A stretch of 64,000 nt of DNA. Source: Candidatus Thermochlorobacteriaceae bacterium (GTDB lineage: Bacteria > Bacteroidota > Chlorobiia > Chlorobiales > Thermochlorobacteraceae). Location of the stretch: NCBI GenBank assembly GCA_029263855.1, contig JAJUFC010000001.1:124001-188000 (forward strand), written 5' to 3'. The position numbers and the translations under genes are program-made. Numbering within the stretch: position 1 is the stretch's first letter; each line of letters begins with the position of its first letter. This document shows positions 9,337-18,188 of the stretch, in pieces. The notes beneath the pieces are model-generated. The model saw only the letters and a program-made list of their open reading frames with translations. It was not told the DNA's origin and searched no databases.

Positions 9337-10725
9337 ATGAAAAACATAATGAAAAACATTCTATGGATGCTCGTCATTTTGGGAGCAACCCCCAAACTTT
9401 CCGCTCAATCTTACGATTTCAGTTCGGTTACACAATTATTGCAAGATTCGCTTCAAGTCATTCGTGGGACGGGGGGCGGTTGTGCGCTGATTGTGATAAA
9501 AGGAGACAGCACGATTTACAGCCGTGCATTTGGTTTGAACTTTACGGTGGATAAATCGATTCCAATTGGTTCAGGCACGAAGTGGCTTTCAGGGGCGGTT
9601 TTGATGACGGAAGTTGAATCGGGGCGGCTGTCGCTTGATGATTCGGTTGGGAAATTTCTCCCAATTTTTTCGGGAAATTCTTCTACAATGACGCTCCGTC
9701 AACTCTTCTCGCATACTTCGGGGCTACCCGGAAACGAGCAGGATACAATCTTGAGTAGCGGGAGCAGTTTGACATTAGGGCAAGCCGTGAATCTCATTGC
9801 GCTCAATCGTCCGTTGATTGCGTTGCCAGGAACGGCGTTTGCTTATGGAGGTCTCTCAATGCATGTGGCTGGGCGGATTATTGAGATTTCGTCGCAAAGT
9901 CCGTTTCCAAGCGGCGTAGCGTGGGACTCAATTTTCGCAGAGCGGTTAACAAAACCGTTGGGCATGACGGCTACAAATTTTGAGGGACTGGGCGTAACGA
10001 ACAACCCGCGCATTTCGGGAGGAGCAGCATCTTCGGCAGCGGATTACATTAAATTTTTACAAATGATTTTGAATGGTGGAGTCTATCAAGGAAGGCAAAT
10101 TCTCTCTTCTGCCTCGATTGAAGAGATGTATGAAAACCAAACTGGCAATGTACCGATTATCGATACACCCTATCAAATATATGGGACGCTCAATCCCGCT
10201 CTGCCAAACATGAGATACGGCATAGGGCTTTGGCGAGAGGTTGTCGATTCCTTGACGGGAAATTTAATTGAAGCGGGTTCGCAGGGTGCATTCGGGTTTA
10301 GCCCTTGGATTGACCGAAGTCGAAACATCGCGGGCGTACTGGCGGTTTATGGGCAGTTAGAAAAAGTCATGCCTACATATCTTGAGCTTCGAAAAAGAAT
10401 TCGCCAGATTATTCCGATTAGCACAGCCGCTACATTGCCACGCGAAAACAAGCCATATTCGATTCAGCTCTTTCAAAACTATCCAAATCCGTTCAACCCC
10501 ACGACGGTAATTTCGTATCATTTGCCAATGGCAAGTGTTGTGAGGCTGGAAGTATTTGATTTGCTGGGAAGAAAAGTTGGAACCATAGTTAACGCCCGCC
10601 AGTCGGCAGGAACATACTCATTTACGCTTTCGGCAACCCGATATAACATGTCGAGCGGCGTATATTTCTACACGTTGAATACGGACGGATTTTCAGAGAC
10701 GCGCAGAATGATTTTGGTAAAATAA
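9337..10725 (+). CDS. Secreted serine hydrolase (beta-lactamase class C fold) with type IX sorting domain
   Basis: Protein of 462 residues with an N-terminal signal peptide (ending KLSAQ near residue 24). The catalytic domain belongs to the class C beta-lactamase/esterase/PBP-like family: the nucleophile motif SxxK is S79-G-T-K82, the family motif LFSHTSGLPG follows, and a Tyr in FAYGG occupies the YxN region, although the Asn is replaced by Gly. The third motif (usually HxG or KTG) is not clear. The last 75 residues form a type A type IX secretion sorting domain (QNYPNPFNPTT ... RRMILVK), so the enzyme is predicted to be exported and perhaps attached to the surface. Probable esterase or D-amino peptidase; true beta-lactamase activity is unlikely. 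It stands alone, with 227 bp of unremarkable DNA upstream. Confidence 0.85.
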   Translation: MKNIMKNILWMLVILGATPKLSAQSYDFSSVTQLLQDSLQVIRGTGGGCALIVIKGDSTIYSRAFGLNFTVDKSIPIGSGTKWLSGAVLMTEVESGRLSLDDSVGKFLPIFSGNSSTMTLRQLFSHTSGLPGNEQDTILSSGSSLTLGQAVNLIALNRPLIALPGTAFAYGGLSMHVAGRIIEISSQSPFPSGVAWDSIFAERLTKPLGMTATNFEGLGVTNNPRISGGAASSAADYIKFLQMILNGGVYQGRQILSSASIEEMYENQTGNVPIIDTPYQIYGTLNPALPNMRYGIGLWREVVDSLTGNLIEAGSQGAFGFSPWIDRSRNIAGVLAVYGQLEKVMPTYLELRKRIRQIIPISTAATLPRENKPYSIQLFQNYPNPFNPTTVISYHLPMASVVRLEVFDLLGRKVGTIVNARQSAGTYSFTLSATRYNMSSGVYFYTLNTDGFSETRRMILVK

Positions 10726-10878
10726 GAGTCGTGGAGAGCGAACCTTATGGTGTTTAAGTTATGAGGTCTTTATCTCTTTTCACTCGCGCAATTTTCTCAT
10801 TGAATGTGCGCCAATCGCCGTGCTTTTCGTAACTTCGCTCCGCTGAAAAGCAAGAAGTTCACTTAACCCTAAACGCAC

Positions 10879-12135
10879 GTGCCGACCGACGATTTTTTTT
10901 ACTACAAAAAAGACCAACTTTATTGCGAAGGTGTCAAACTAAAAGACCTTGCCGAAGAATTTGGAACGCCGCTTTATGTAACCAGCAAAAACGCCATCAT
11001 CGCGCAGTATCGCCGATTTGAAAAAGCCTTTAAGCCGCTCAATCATCTCACATGTTATTCGGTCAAAGCCAATTACAACTTAGCCGTTCTTCGCACGCTG
11101 GTTCAAAAGGGAAGTGGATTCGATGTAAACTCAGGCGGTGAACTTTTCCGTGCGTTGAAGGCGGGCGCGAAGCCGAAGAAAATCATCTTCGCGGGCGTCG
11201 GCAAAACGAAAGCCGAAATCGAGTTCGCGATTAAATCCAAAGTCCTATTTCAGAAAGTTGAATCGCTCTCGGAACTGCGCGTCGTTGATGAGATTGCAAA
11301 AAAACTCAAAACCGTTGCGCCGATTGCGCTTCGCATCAATCCAAATGTCGCCGCCGAAACGCACCCCTACATCACCACAGGTAACGACGAAAAAAAATTC
11401 GGCATTGATGAAATGCTCGCCGAAGATGTTTTTTCGGAACTCGCCAAGCATAAGCACCTGAAATTTGTCGGGCTTGAAATGCACATCGGCTCGCAGATTT
11501 TCGATACGCAATCCTACCTTGAAGCACTCTTCAAACTTCTGGGCGTGAAAGCCATTGCCGAATCGAAAGGTTTCACCGTGAAGTATCTCGATATTGGAGG
11601 CGGGTTTCCAATTACCTATCGCGCGACGCAACCCGCACCCGATATTGAAGTTTTTGCAGAGAAACTCATTCCGCTGTTGAAGAATCAATCGGCGCAAATT
11701 CTCTTTGAGCCCGGTCGGTTCATCGTCGGAAATTCGTCCGTCATTGTAACGGAGGTGCTGTATCGCAAGCAGAATCATCGCGGCAAGAACTTCGTGATTG
11801 TTGATGCGGCGATGACGGAACTCATTCGTCCGATGCTCTACGAAGCCTACCACGATATTTTGCCGATTGAGCGAAAGGAGCGCGAGATTATCATTACAGA
11901 TATTGTCGGCGGCGTGTGCGAAACGGGCGACTTCTTCGCGCTCGACCGAGAAATTCATGATGTCAAGGAAGGCGAGCATGTGGCGATTTTTTCAGCAGGA
12001 GCATATGGGAGCGTCATGTCGAGCAACTACAACGCACGACTCAAAGCCGCCGAAGTCATGGTCGATGGAAAGAAGGTCAAACTTATTCGCAAACGCGAAA
12101 CCTACAAGCAACTGATTCAGAACGAAGCGTTGTAA
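10879..12135 (+). CDS. lysA: Diaminopimelate decarboxylase
   Basis: PLP enzyme of 418 residues, normal for the family, that converts meso-diaminopimelate to lysine. The fold-type III barrel has the PLP lysine in CYSVKANYN near residue 62, the phosphate-binding glycine-rich motif DIGGGFP, the motif EPGRFIVGNS and the dimer-interface active-site motif CETGDFFA. It starts at GTG (10879); no in-frame ATG lies close upstream. It converges on the cyclase gene with only 8 bp between stop codons and no visible terminator. Confidence 0.95.
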   Translation: MPTDDFFYYKKDQLYCEGVKLKDLAEEFGTPLYVTSKNAIIAQYRRFEKAFKPLNHLTCYSVKANYNLAVLRTLVQKGSGFDVNSGGELFRALKAGAKPKKIIFAGVGKTKAEIEFAIKSKVLFQKVESLSELRVVDEIAKKLKTVAPIALRINPNVAAETHPYITTGNDEKKFGIDEMLAEDVFSELAKHKHLKFVGLEMHIGSQIFDTQSYLEALFKLLGVKAIAESKGFTVKYLDIGGGFPITYRATQPAPDIEVFAEKLIPLLKNQSAQILFEPGRFIVGNSSVIVTEVLYRKQNHRGKNFVIVDAAMTELIRPMLYEAYHDILPIERKEREIIITDIVGGVCETGDFFALDREIHDVKEGEHVAIFSAGAYGSVMSSNYNARLKAAEVMVDGKKVKLIRKRETYKQLIQNEAL

Positions 12136-12143
12136 ATCAAGGC

Positions 12144-13325
12144 TTACTTTGCGACTACGATTGAATCGGCGTTTGAATCGTGTTGCAAAATTTCTAACGC
12201 TTGAAGTTCCAACTCTTTACGAATCGCCGAAACGAGGTGTCCGACCGTAGAGGGAATGCTATCCATTGCTTTTGCTTCTTCGACAACCGTGATGATTGGC
12301 GTGGATTCTTTGACATCAAAGGCGCGCACATCGACTGTGAAGGTTCTTCCAAATTTTTTCACCGACCCAATCACGAACACGGGCGTATTCGTCGCGACGC
12401 AAATCTCGCGTGCGACGCTTTCGGTAATGTATTTTTCTTTTTCGCGTTTGAGCTGGCGCAACACCTGACGCATTTCCGATTTAGGCATAACGGTGAAGGT
12501 ATCAGATTGTTCAAGCGTAGCGATGAAGAGTTTTGTAATTCGGTCGTGAAGTCGCATAAACCGCTTGTCCGATGTTTCGTTGGCGAAATCGGCAACGACG
12601 ATGTTGAGGCGAGGGCGTTTTTTTTCCGACTTGATTTTTTCAATGCGTGCTTGAATTTCTTGCTCTGGCGAAGATTGCGGAATGATTGCAACGATGAGCC
12701 ATATCGCACAGAGCGATAGCACGCTGGCAAGGGCAATGTTGCGTGTGCGCTTTTGTTGGAGAAAGAACAATGCTCGTTCTGAAATATCTTGAATCCAACT
12801 TGTTGGAAGCGGGCTGACTTTGTAAATCCCCATTTCAATCGCAATGTTTTTCAACTCCCCTCTGCCCATCCTCGTAAATTTGGCTTCGACCTTGTTTTGA
12901 ACTTGACGATAAACATCTTCCGAAATCGTAACTCCGCCTGAATCAGCGACAGATTGAATGCGCGAAGCGATATTGACACCGTCGCCGTAGAGGTCGCCGC
13001 CACGCATAACCACATCACCTAAGTGAATGCCAATGCGGACTTTGATTTGTATGGTTTCGGGCGAAGCGCGATTGTATTCGTAGAGCGCGGATTGAATTTT
13101 AATCGCACAATGAACTGCGTCCAATGTGTTATCGAAGCAGACAAGAAAAGCATCGCCGATAGTTTTGATTTCCTTGCCGTTGAACTCTGAAAAAATGGGG
13201 CGTAAAATGCGGCGATGTTCTTCTAAAAGTTCGAGCGCGATTTTTTCATTCTTCTGCGTCAGCGAACTGTAACCGACCATGTCGGTGAACATGATGGCAA
13301 CTAATCGGCGTTGCTCTTCCTGCAT
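12144..13325 (-). CDS. Class III adenylate/guanylate cyclase with TolB/FlgO-like C-terminal domain
   Basis: Protein of 393 residues starting at the ATG at 13325 (MQEEQRRLVAIMFTDMVG). A longer frame would run into the kinase gene upstream. The catalytic domain is N-terminal (about 1-175): both metal aspartates are present (FTDMVGYS and TIGDAF), as are a Lys in IKTIGD and Asp, Asn and Arg in YGDGVNIASRIQ, so it should be active, probably making cAMP. One membrane helix (ALASVLSLCAIWLIVAII) follows near residue 205. The C-terminal part (about 245-390) resembles TolB/FlgO-type domains (LNIVVADFANETSDK, VIGSVKKFG) and should lie outside the inner membrane. It is the last gene of the fecR-kinase-cyclase operon, 43 bp after the kinase. 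Confidence 0.85.
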   Translation of the reverse strand: MQEEQRRLVAIMFTDMVGYSSLTQKNEKIALELLEEHRRILRPIFSEFNGKEIKTIGDAFLVCFDNTLDAVHCAIKIQSALYEYNRASPETIQIKVRIGIHLGDVVMRGGDLYGDGVNIASRIQSVADSGGVTISEDVYRQVQNKVEAKFTRMGRGELKNIAIEMGIYKVSPLPTSWIQDISERALFFLQQKRTRNIALASVLSLCAIWLIVAIIPQSSPEQEIQARIEKIKSEKKRPRLNIVVADFANETSDKRFMRLHDRITKLFIATLEQSDTFTVMPKSEMRQVLRQLKREKEKYITESVAREICVATNTPVFVIGSVKKFGRTFTVDVRAFDVKESTPIITVVEEAKAMDSIPSTVGHLVSAIRKELELQALEILQHDSNADSIVVAK

Positions 13326-13368
13326 ACAATTAGGTGATTTGTAAAAGTTTAAGTTAAAGATACGGATT

Positions 13369-15834
13369 TCAAGACGCTTTGAGCGGAAAGCAAAGTTGAA
13401 ATGCGCTTCCGTTTCCAACAAGACTTTTTACAAGCACTTCGCCGTGATGCGCGCTCATCGTGTTTTTGACGAGCGCAAGTCCTAAACCTGCGCCGCCAAT
13501 GCGTTTGGCGCGTTCGTCAGACGAGCGAAAAAAAGGCTCAAACAGTCGCGCTTGGTCAGTGTCTGAAATGCCAATGCCAAAATCTTTCACAGAAAGAACG
13601 GCATGCCTCTCTGTTTTGAATGTTGCAAGTTCAATCACCTTTGATTCGCCTGAATACTTGATTGCGTTTGAAAGCAAGTTTTCAATCGCTTGCAAGAGCG
13701 AGGGCTTATCGCCTTCAATGAGCAATGGCTCAGTTTCAAAGCGCGTCTTGACATTGAACCCACCCAGTTCGAGTTGATAGGCAATCGACTTCAAGGCTTC
13801 ATCGGCAAGGGCGGAAAGGTTGAGCGTTTCGAAGAGATAAGTTTCTATACCTTTTTCGGATTTAGCGAAGCGCAAGATGTTCGCGACCATTTTTGAAAGT
13901 CGTTCGCTTTCGCCTTTAATCATCGCGAGGTATTTCTTGGCGGTTTCGTCATCGGTTTTGGCAGAAAGCATTTCAGCAAAGAGTTTAATGGAGGTGAGCG
14001 GCGTGCGAAGGTCGTGCGAGACGCTGGAAACGAAATAGGATTTCATATCTGAAATTTCGCGAAGTCGTCGGGCTTCTTCGCTCTTGAGCGCGAGGTCGCG
14101 TTGCAGACGAATGCGCGAGAGCGCAGTGGCGGTTTGTGTAGCGATGCTTTGCAGCAAACGAACTTCTTCAGCGTTGAACGCAAGTTGCGAATTTTTTTCG
14201 CCGAGCAACATATAGCCAACGACGCGACGCTCCGACGCTATCGGGATAGCAAGCGCAAGTTTCCAACGCTCAAAGCGTGATTCATCAGCAGGGCAGTAGT
14301 CGATGCCGTCCTCGACTTGCTCTTTGCGGGCAATAATCTGTGGCTCTGAATTTGGCGATGAGAACGCAAGGCTTCGTGGTGCGCGAATAACAAAGTTTCT
14401 TTCAGCGTAAAGTTTGAGCCGATTTTCTTCGCGTGTGAAAAATGTAATCGCAACTGACGAGACATCAAGAAGTGCATAAAGCCGATGTGCAAGTTTTTCG
14501 GCGAGGTCTTCTTCGCTTGTGGCTGTTTGAATTTCAGCGTTCAGTTGAGCTTCGGCGCGTTGAGCGTTGAATTGCGCTTTGAAAATGTATGTATTGGCGA
14601 AGGCTTGAACGCGAACTTTCATCGGTTCATAGCAAATGAGAACGAATATCGTAGCCAGTGCGGCAATTAAATATGGCGAGTAAGATTCTGTCGTGGCAAA
14701 AAGTTGCGAGAGCAGGAAGAAACACGCACCGTAAATGGCACTTAGCAAACCAAGCGTAGTTAGCAACGTAAAACTTTGGCTGAACAGCACATCGGCATCG
14801 AGCAAGCGATAACGAGTAATGGCGATTGCAAGCATCAGCGGCGCAGGAAGCGCGAGTGCGACGGCAAGTTCATCAGCAATAAGCGCAACGCCAAACAGCG
14901 CGAGCGGAAAAAGCGAAAGCGTGATGAGAGGCAGTGAGCCCATGCTTGTTCCGACCAGCGTCCAACGCAGTCGACGTAAGTCGCCTTCGGCTTGTAGGCG
15001 CGTATAGGCGCGAGAAAAATTGAGCAACGCTCCAAGCATCACGAGCGCGAAAAACACACGACACCCATTCAACGCCGCATAGTAGTTTTGAAAAGCCGAA
15101 TACGACTTCTCTAAAACCGCATGCTGAAATTCAAGCAGTGCGTAAAGCCAAAGCACAGCGGCGCAAAAGATAAGCGCGTAAAAAAGAGCGGCATCACTTA
15201 ATCGGCGAGGCATCGGTTTCGGAAAGTGAACACTCCAACGAAAAAAACAAACAGGCGCGACGGCATATGAAAAAAGAAATGCGGCATGCAGGGCGTTTGC
15301 AAGAGAGAGAGTTTGCGCCTCCAAGCGTGTTTGCGAAGTTGCAATCATAACGCTAAAAAGCAGGGCGGCAAGCGTAAAGGCGAGACTTTGTGCGTCAGGG
15401 GGGGACTTTCGCTCGACAAAGAATGCGGCGAAAAGAAACACGGCACACAGAACACTAACACCAAGCAAGTAAAGTCCACCGAAGCGTTTGACTGTTGGCA
15501 CCGAGAGGGGAAGCGTGAGCGTATCGCGAACGACAGTTGGAATTACTTCTTGCACGTCGCCGTCGAAGGTTACACGATAGACTTTTCGCTCGCGAATCCG
15601 CTCCACCGTTACAGGTTCAATTCGGTTGGTGTCAATCAGACGAAAGAGAAAGAGGCGATGCTGTTCCGACTCGATGGGAATGTTCCAAATGGAAAGCAGG
15701 GCATCGCCTTTTTCAAACGATTTTACCTCTAAGTTTAAGCGAGACGCGGTAGAAACGATGCCCAAGACACAAACGACGCACGCGGTCAAAAATGCAAACA
15801 GCATCAATGGCTTGCGCAGTCGGGAGCGGTTCAT
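13369..15834 (-). CDS. Large membrane sensor histidine kinase with GAF-type domain
   Basis: Protein of 821 residues. An N-terminal helix is followed by a short extracytoplasmic domain (about 30-105). About eight membrane helices follow (about 105-390), then a coiled/GAF-like region (about 430-580), the HisKA domain (phospho-acceptor His in VSHDLRTPLTSI near residue 603) and the ATPase domain (N-box NLLSNAIKYSG, G1 DFGIGIS, G2 GGAGLGLALVK). All catalytic boxes are intact. Its start codon overlaps the stop of the FecR gene by 4 bp, which implies translational coupling, and a cyclase gene follows. No response regulator is adjacent; the downstream cyclase lacks a receiver domain. Confidence 0.88.
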   Translation of the reverse strand: MNRSRLRKPLMLFAFLTACVVCVLGIVSTASRLNLEVKSFEKGDALLSIWNIPIESEQHRLFLFRLIDTNRIEPVTVERIRERKVYRVTFDGDVQEVIPTVVRDTLTLPLSVPTVKRFGGLYLLGVSVLCAVFLFAAFFVERKSPPDAQSLAFTLAALLFSVMIATSQTRLEAQTLSLANALHAAFLFSYAVAPVCFFRWSVHFPKPMPRRLSDAALFYALIFCAAVLWLYALLEFQHAVLEKSYSAFQNYYAALNGCRVFFALVMLGALLNFSRAYTRLQAEGDLRRLRWTLVGTSMGSLPLITLSLFPLALFGVALIADELAVALALPAPLMLAIAITRYRLLDADVLFSQSFTLLTTLGLLSAIYGACFFLLSQLFATTESYSPYLIAALATIFVLICYEPMKVRVQAFANTYIFKAQFNAQRAEAQLNAEIQTATSEEDLAEKLAHRLYALLDVSSVAITFFTREENRLKLYAERNFVIRAPRSLAFSSPNSEPQIIARKEQVEDGIDYCPADESRFERWKLALAIPIASERRVVGYMLLGEKNSQLAFNAEEVRLLQSIATQTATALSRIRLQRDLALKSEEARRLREISDMKSYFVSSVSHDLRTPLTSIKLFAEMLSAKTDDETAKKYLAMIKGESERLSKMVANILRFAKSEKGIETYLFETLNLSALADEALKSIAYQLELGGFNVKTRFETEPLLIEGDKPSLLQAIENLLSNAIKYSGESKVIELATFKTERHAVLSVKDFGIGISDTDQARLFEPFFRSSDERAKRIGGAGLGLALVKNTMSAHHGEVLVKSLVGNGSAFQLCFPLKAS

Positions 15835-16649
15835 CGGTCAAAGAGTTTTCGCATCTCGTTTTTTTCTTTTTCCATCTCTTCTTTGATGTTGTCAATTTCT
15901 TGTTTGACATCATCGGCTTCTTTTTGCTGGTCTTGCTTCAACTGCTCGAGGTTTTGTTTAAGGCTATCGGCATCGCGTTTGAGTTGGGTGTCGGTTTCGC
16001 GGCGCATTTGCTCGACTTCTTCTTTAATTTTGCGGAGTTCTTCTTCAACGGCACGGCGCATTTCGTTGACTTCGTTTTGAATGGCGCGGCGTTCTTCTTC
16101 AAGAATTTGTCGGAGTGAAAGTTTTCCTGAACGATTGAGAACTGCAACTTCGCCAATGCCAATTGACTTCCTTTCGCCGCGCTCTGTTTCAAAGTCTGCA
16201 ACTTCTGCTTTGGTGTCGCTATTTTCAATGACAAAGTTAGTGGCTTTGCCGTCGGTCGAGAAAGCACCTGTTGTGCCTTTAATTGCCGCCACGGCGGTCG
16301 GTGATTTGAATCGGAACGGCTCATTTGGATTGGCTTTGACATCGTAAGTGAGCGCGCCTTTGAGCACATTCACTTCGCGCACATTTTTTTCGGTTGGAAC
16401 GATGAAATGAACTTCGGTGCGCTCGCCGATGCGCAGAATGCTTCCATCTTCAAAACGCACAACGGATTGGGCTTTTCGAGCCGTTCGCAGTTTATCGCCT
16501 AAGCGAAGCGTATCGGCGCGATTTGCCGCCGTCCATTTGTTTGGCGTGAGCGTGCGCTCGACCGTGCCTTTGGCTTGAATAACAAGCACCGTTTGTGCTA
16601 TGCTCGTTAAGGGAAAGAATGCAAGCAGAAGTGGTAAGATGTAGGTCAT
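15831..16649 (-). CDS. Secreted FecR-domain protein with long C-terminal coiled coil
   Basis: Protein of 272 residues with a signal peptide (MTYILPLLLAFFPLTSIAQ). Residues about 25-175 form a FecR domain (DTLRLGDKLRTARKAQSVVR, FEDGSILRIGE, VLKGALTYDV, AAIKGTTGAF). Residues about 180-272 are a highly charged heptad-like coiled coil rich in E, K, R and Q. Known FecR-domain proteins either relay signals to ECF sigma factors or are surface/periplasmic proteins. Here there is no sigma factor; instead the stop overlaps the start of a histidine kinase. This suggests it supplies an extracytoplasmic input to that kinase, which is inference. Confidence 0.85.
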   Translation of the reverse strand: MTYILPLLLAFFPLTSIAQTVLVIQAKGTVERTLTPNKWTAANRADTLRLGDKLRTARKAQSVVRFEDGSILRIGERTEVHFIVPTEKNVREVNVLKGALTYDVKANPNEPFRFKSPTAVAAIKGTTGAFSTDGKATNFVIENSDTKAEVADFETERGERKSIGIGEVAVLNRSGKLSLRQILEEERRAIQNEVNEMRRAVEEELRKIKEEVEQMRRETDTQLKRDADSLKQNLEQLKQDQQKEADDVKQEIDNIKEEMEKEKNEMRKLFDR

Positions 16650-16712
16650 CGGAATCGTTTTTGATGAAGAGATTCGCAGGAGAAATTTACACTTTTTACG
16701 CCTTACGCACCG

Positions 16713-16720
16713 TATATTTG
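16713..16720 (+). promoter_or_regulatory. Putative Bacteroidota-type -7 element
   Basis: TATATTTG matches the TAnnTTTG -7 consensus and lies 34 bp before the GTG start of the cyclase gene. No well-spaced TTTG -33 element is present (only TTTA at 16686-16689, 23 bp away), so support is partial. Confidence 0.4.
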
Positions 16721-16754
16721 CATACTTCTCAAAACATTAAAAACAACTCTAACA

Positions 16755-18188
16755 GTGGCTCAGGGTTCAGAAACCATTTTGAATGCCGATTCGTCATTGT
16801 CTATTCAACGGCTTATGAAACTGACGCTGCAAAAAAAATACAGCATCTCGTTTGCGATTATCTTTCTTGCCATCTTGCTCTACATTCTCTTCAACATCTT
16901 CAAATCCGAAGAGCAAGATTTAATTGACCTTTCAGATAAAAACTTCAAAACGCTTTTCAAGGTCGTCAATACGGTTGGCGAAGAATCCATGTCGGTCGGC
17001 GAAAACGGCAGACTGGCACTTCAAGAGACCATCAAACAAATTTTCGATGCCGAAGTCGAGGGTTTGGAAGTGATGATGTTTGTCGATGCAAAGCGTCGCT
17101 ATTATGCTTACTTCGATAAAGTGCAACAAGATTTAAGCGGGCAAGAAGTGAGCGACGAACTGTGGGAAAGCCTTTCGCAGTGGGGCGATTCGAGTTATGT
17201 GGAAAACAACAAAGTTTATTTGACCGATAAAATCGAATACAAAACGGCAAACAAAACGATTTTTCTCGGATACAGCCGATTGATTTTTTCGCTCGACCAC
17301 ATCAACGCGCTTGTCGCACGAAAGCAAGGGCAAACGTTACTCATCGGCTTAATTGGCTTTGCGATTTCCCTTTTAGCGATTAGCCTTTTGACCGCAGTGT
17401 TAATTCAGCGCATTAAAATTCTCAACAAAGCCACAAAAGAAATTGCCGTTGGGAAGTTCAATCAGCTGCCGGTCAAAGGTCGTGATGAACTGGCTGAACT
17501 CACACAGTCTTTCAACGACATGACGGTTGCCGTTAAGGAGCGACTTCTGATGTCGCGATATATGTCAGGCTCAGCGATTGAGCAAATTCGGCAAACACAC
17601 ATCAACGACTTAACGCTCGGCGGCACGCGCCAAGAAGTATGCCTGTTTTTTTCGGACATTCGTGGCTTTACGAGTTTTTCCGAGCAAAATTCGCCTGACG
17701 ATGTGGTGCGATACCTCAATCAACTCTTGAACCTGCAAGTCGAAATCATCAAAAAGCATCAAGGCGATATCGATAAGTTTGTTGGCGACGAAGTGATGGC
17801 TGTGTTTCGTGGTGAAGACAAAGAGCGGCGCACCATTCAAGCCGCTATCGATATTCAACAAGCCATGAAAACGCTTGCTGAACGTGAAAGCGTGTTTGAA
17901 GTCTTACAAATCGGAATTGGTATCAACACAGGCGTTGTGGTTGTGGGAAATATTGGCAGCTACGACCGAATGGACTATACCTCCATCGGCGACGCGGTCA
18001 ATACTGCTGCACGCCTTTGTAGCAACGCCAAAGCACAAGAAATTTTAATTTCGGACGTTGTCAAAGAAAAGGTTTCAGAAGAGAATTTCAATTTCAGCGA
18101 GCCTTTCACCTTGCCGCTCAAAGGCAAACAGGCATCGCTGAACCTTTATCGCGTGTTGTATCAAACCGAAGTCATCAAAGCATTATGA
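16755..18188 (+). CDS. Membrane-bound class III adenylate cyclase with HAMP domain
   Basis: Protein of 477 residues from GTG at 16755; an ATG at 16815 (MKLTLQKKYS) is an equally possible start and would give 457 residues. Layout: membrane helix (ISFAIIFLAILLYILFNIF), extracytoplasmic sensing region of about 140 residues, second helix, HAMP linker (IAVGKFNQLPVKGRDELAEL) and C-terminal cyclase domain. Both metal aspartates (FFSDIRGFT, KFVGDEVMA) and the substrate-side residues (Lys in DKFVGD, then IGDAVNTAARL) are present. It should convert ATP to cAMP in response to an envelope signal. It runs divergently from the FecR operon and overlaps the following lipoprotein gene by 4 bp (ATGA). Confidence 0.87.
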   Translation: MAQGSETILNADSSLSIQRLMKLTLQKKYSISFAIIFLAILLYILFNIFKSEEQDLIDLSDKNFKTLFKVVNTVGEESMSVGENGRLALQETIKQIFDAEVEGLEVMMFVDAKRRYYAYFDKVQQDLSGQEVSDELWESLSQWGDSSYVENNKVYLTDKIEYKTANKTIFLGYSRLIFSLDHINALVARKQGQTLLIGLIGFAISLLAISLLTAVLIQRIKILNKATKEIAVGKFNQLPVKGRDELAELTQSFNDMTVAVKERLLMSRYMSGSAIEQIRQTHINDLTLGGTRQEVCLFFSDIRGFTSFSEQNSPDDVVRYLNQLLNLQVEIIKKHQGDIDKFVGDEVMAVFRGEDKERRTIQAAIDIQQAMKTLAERESVFEVLQIGIGINTGVVVVGNIGSYDRMDYTSIGDAVNTAARLCSNAKAQEILISDVVKEKVSEENFNFSEPFTLPLKGKQASLNLYRVLYQTEVIKAL

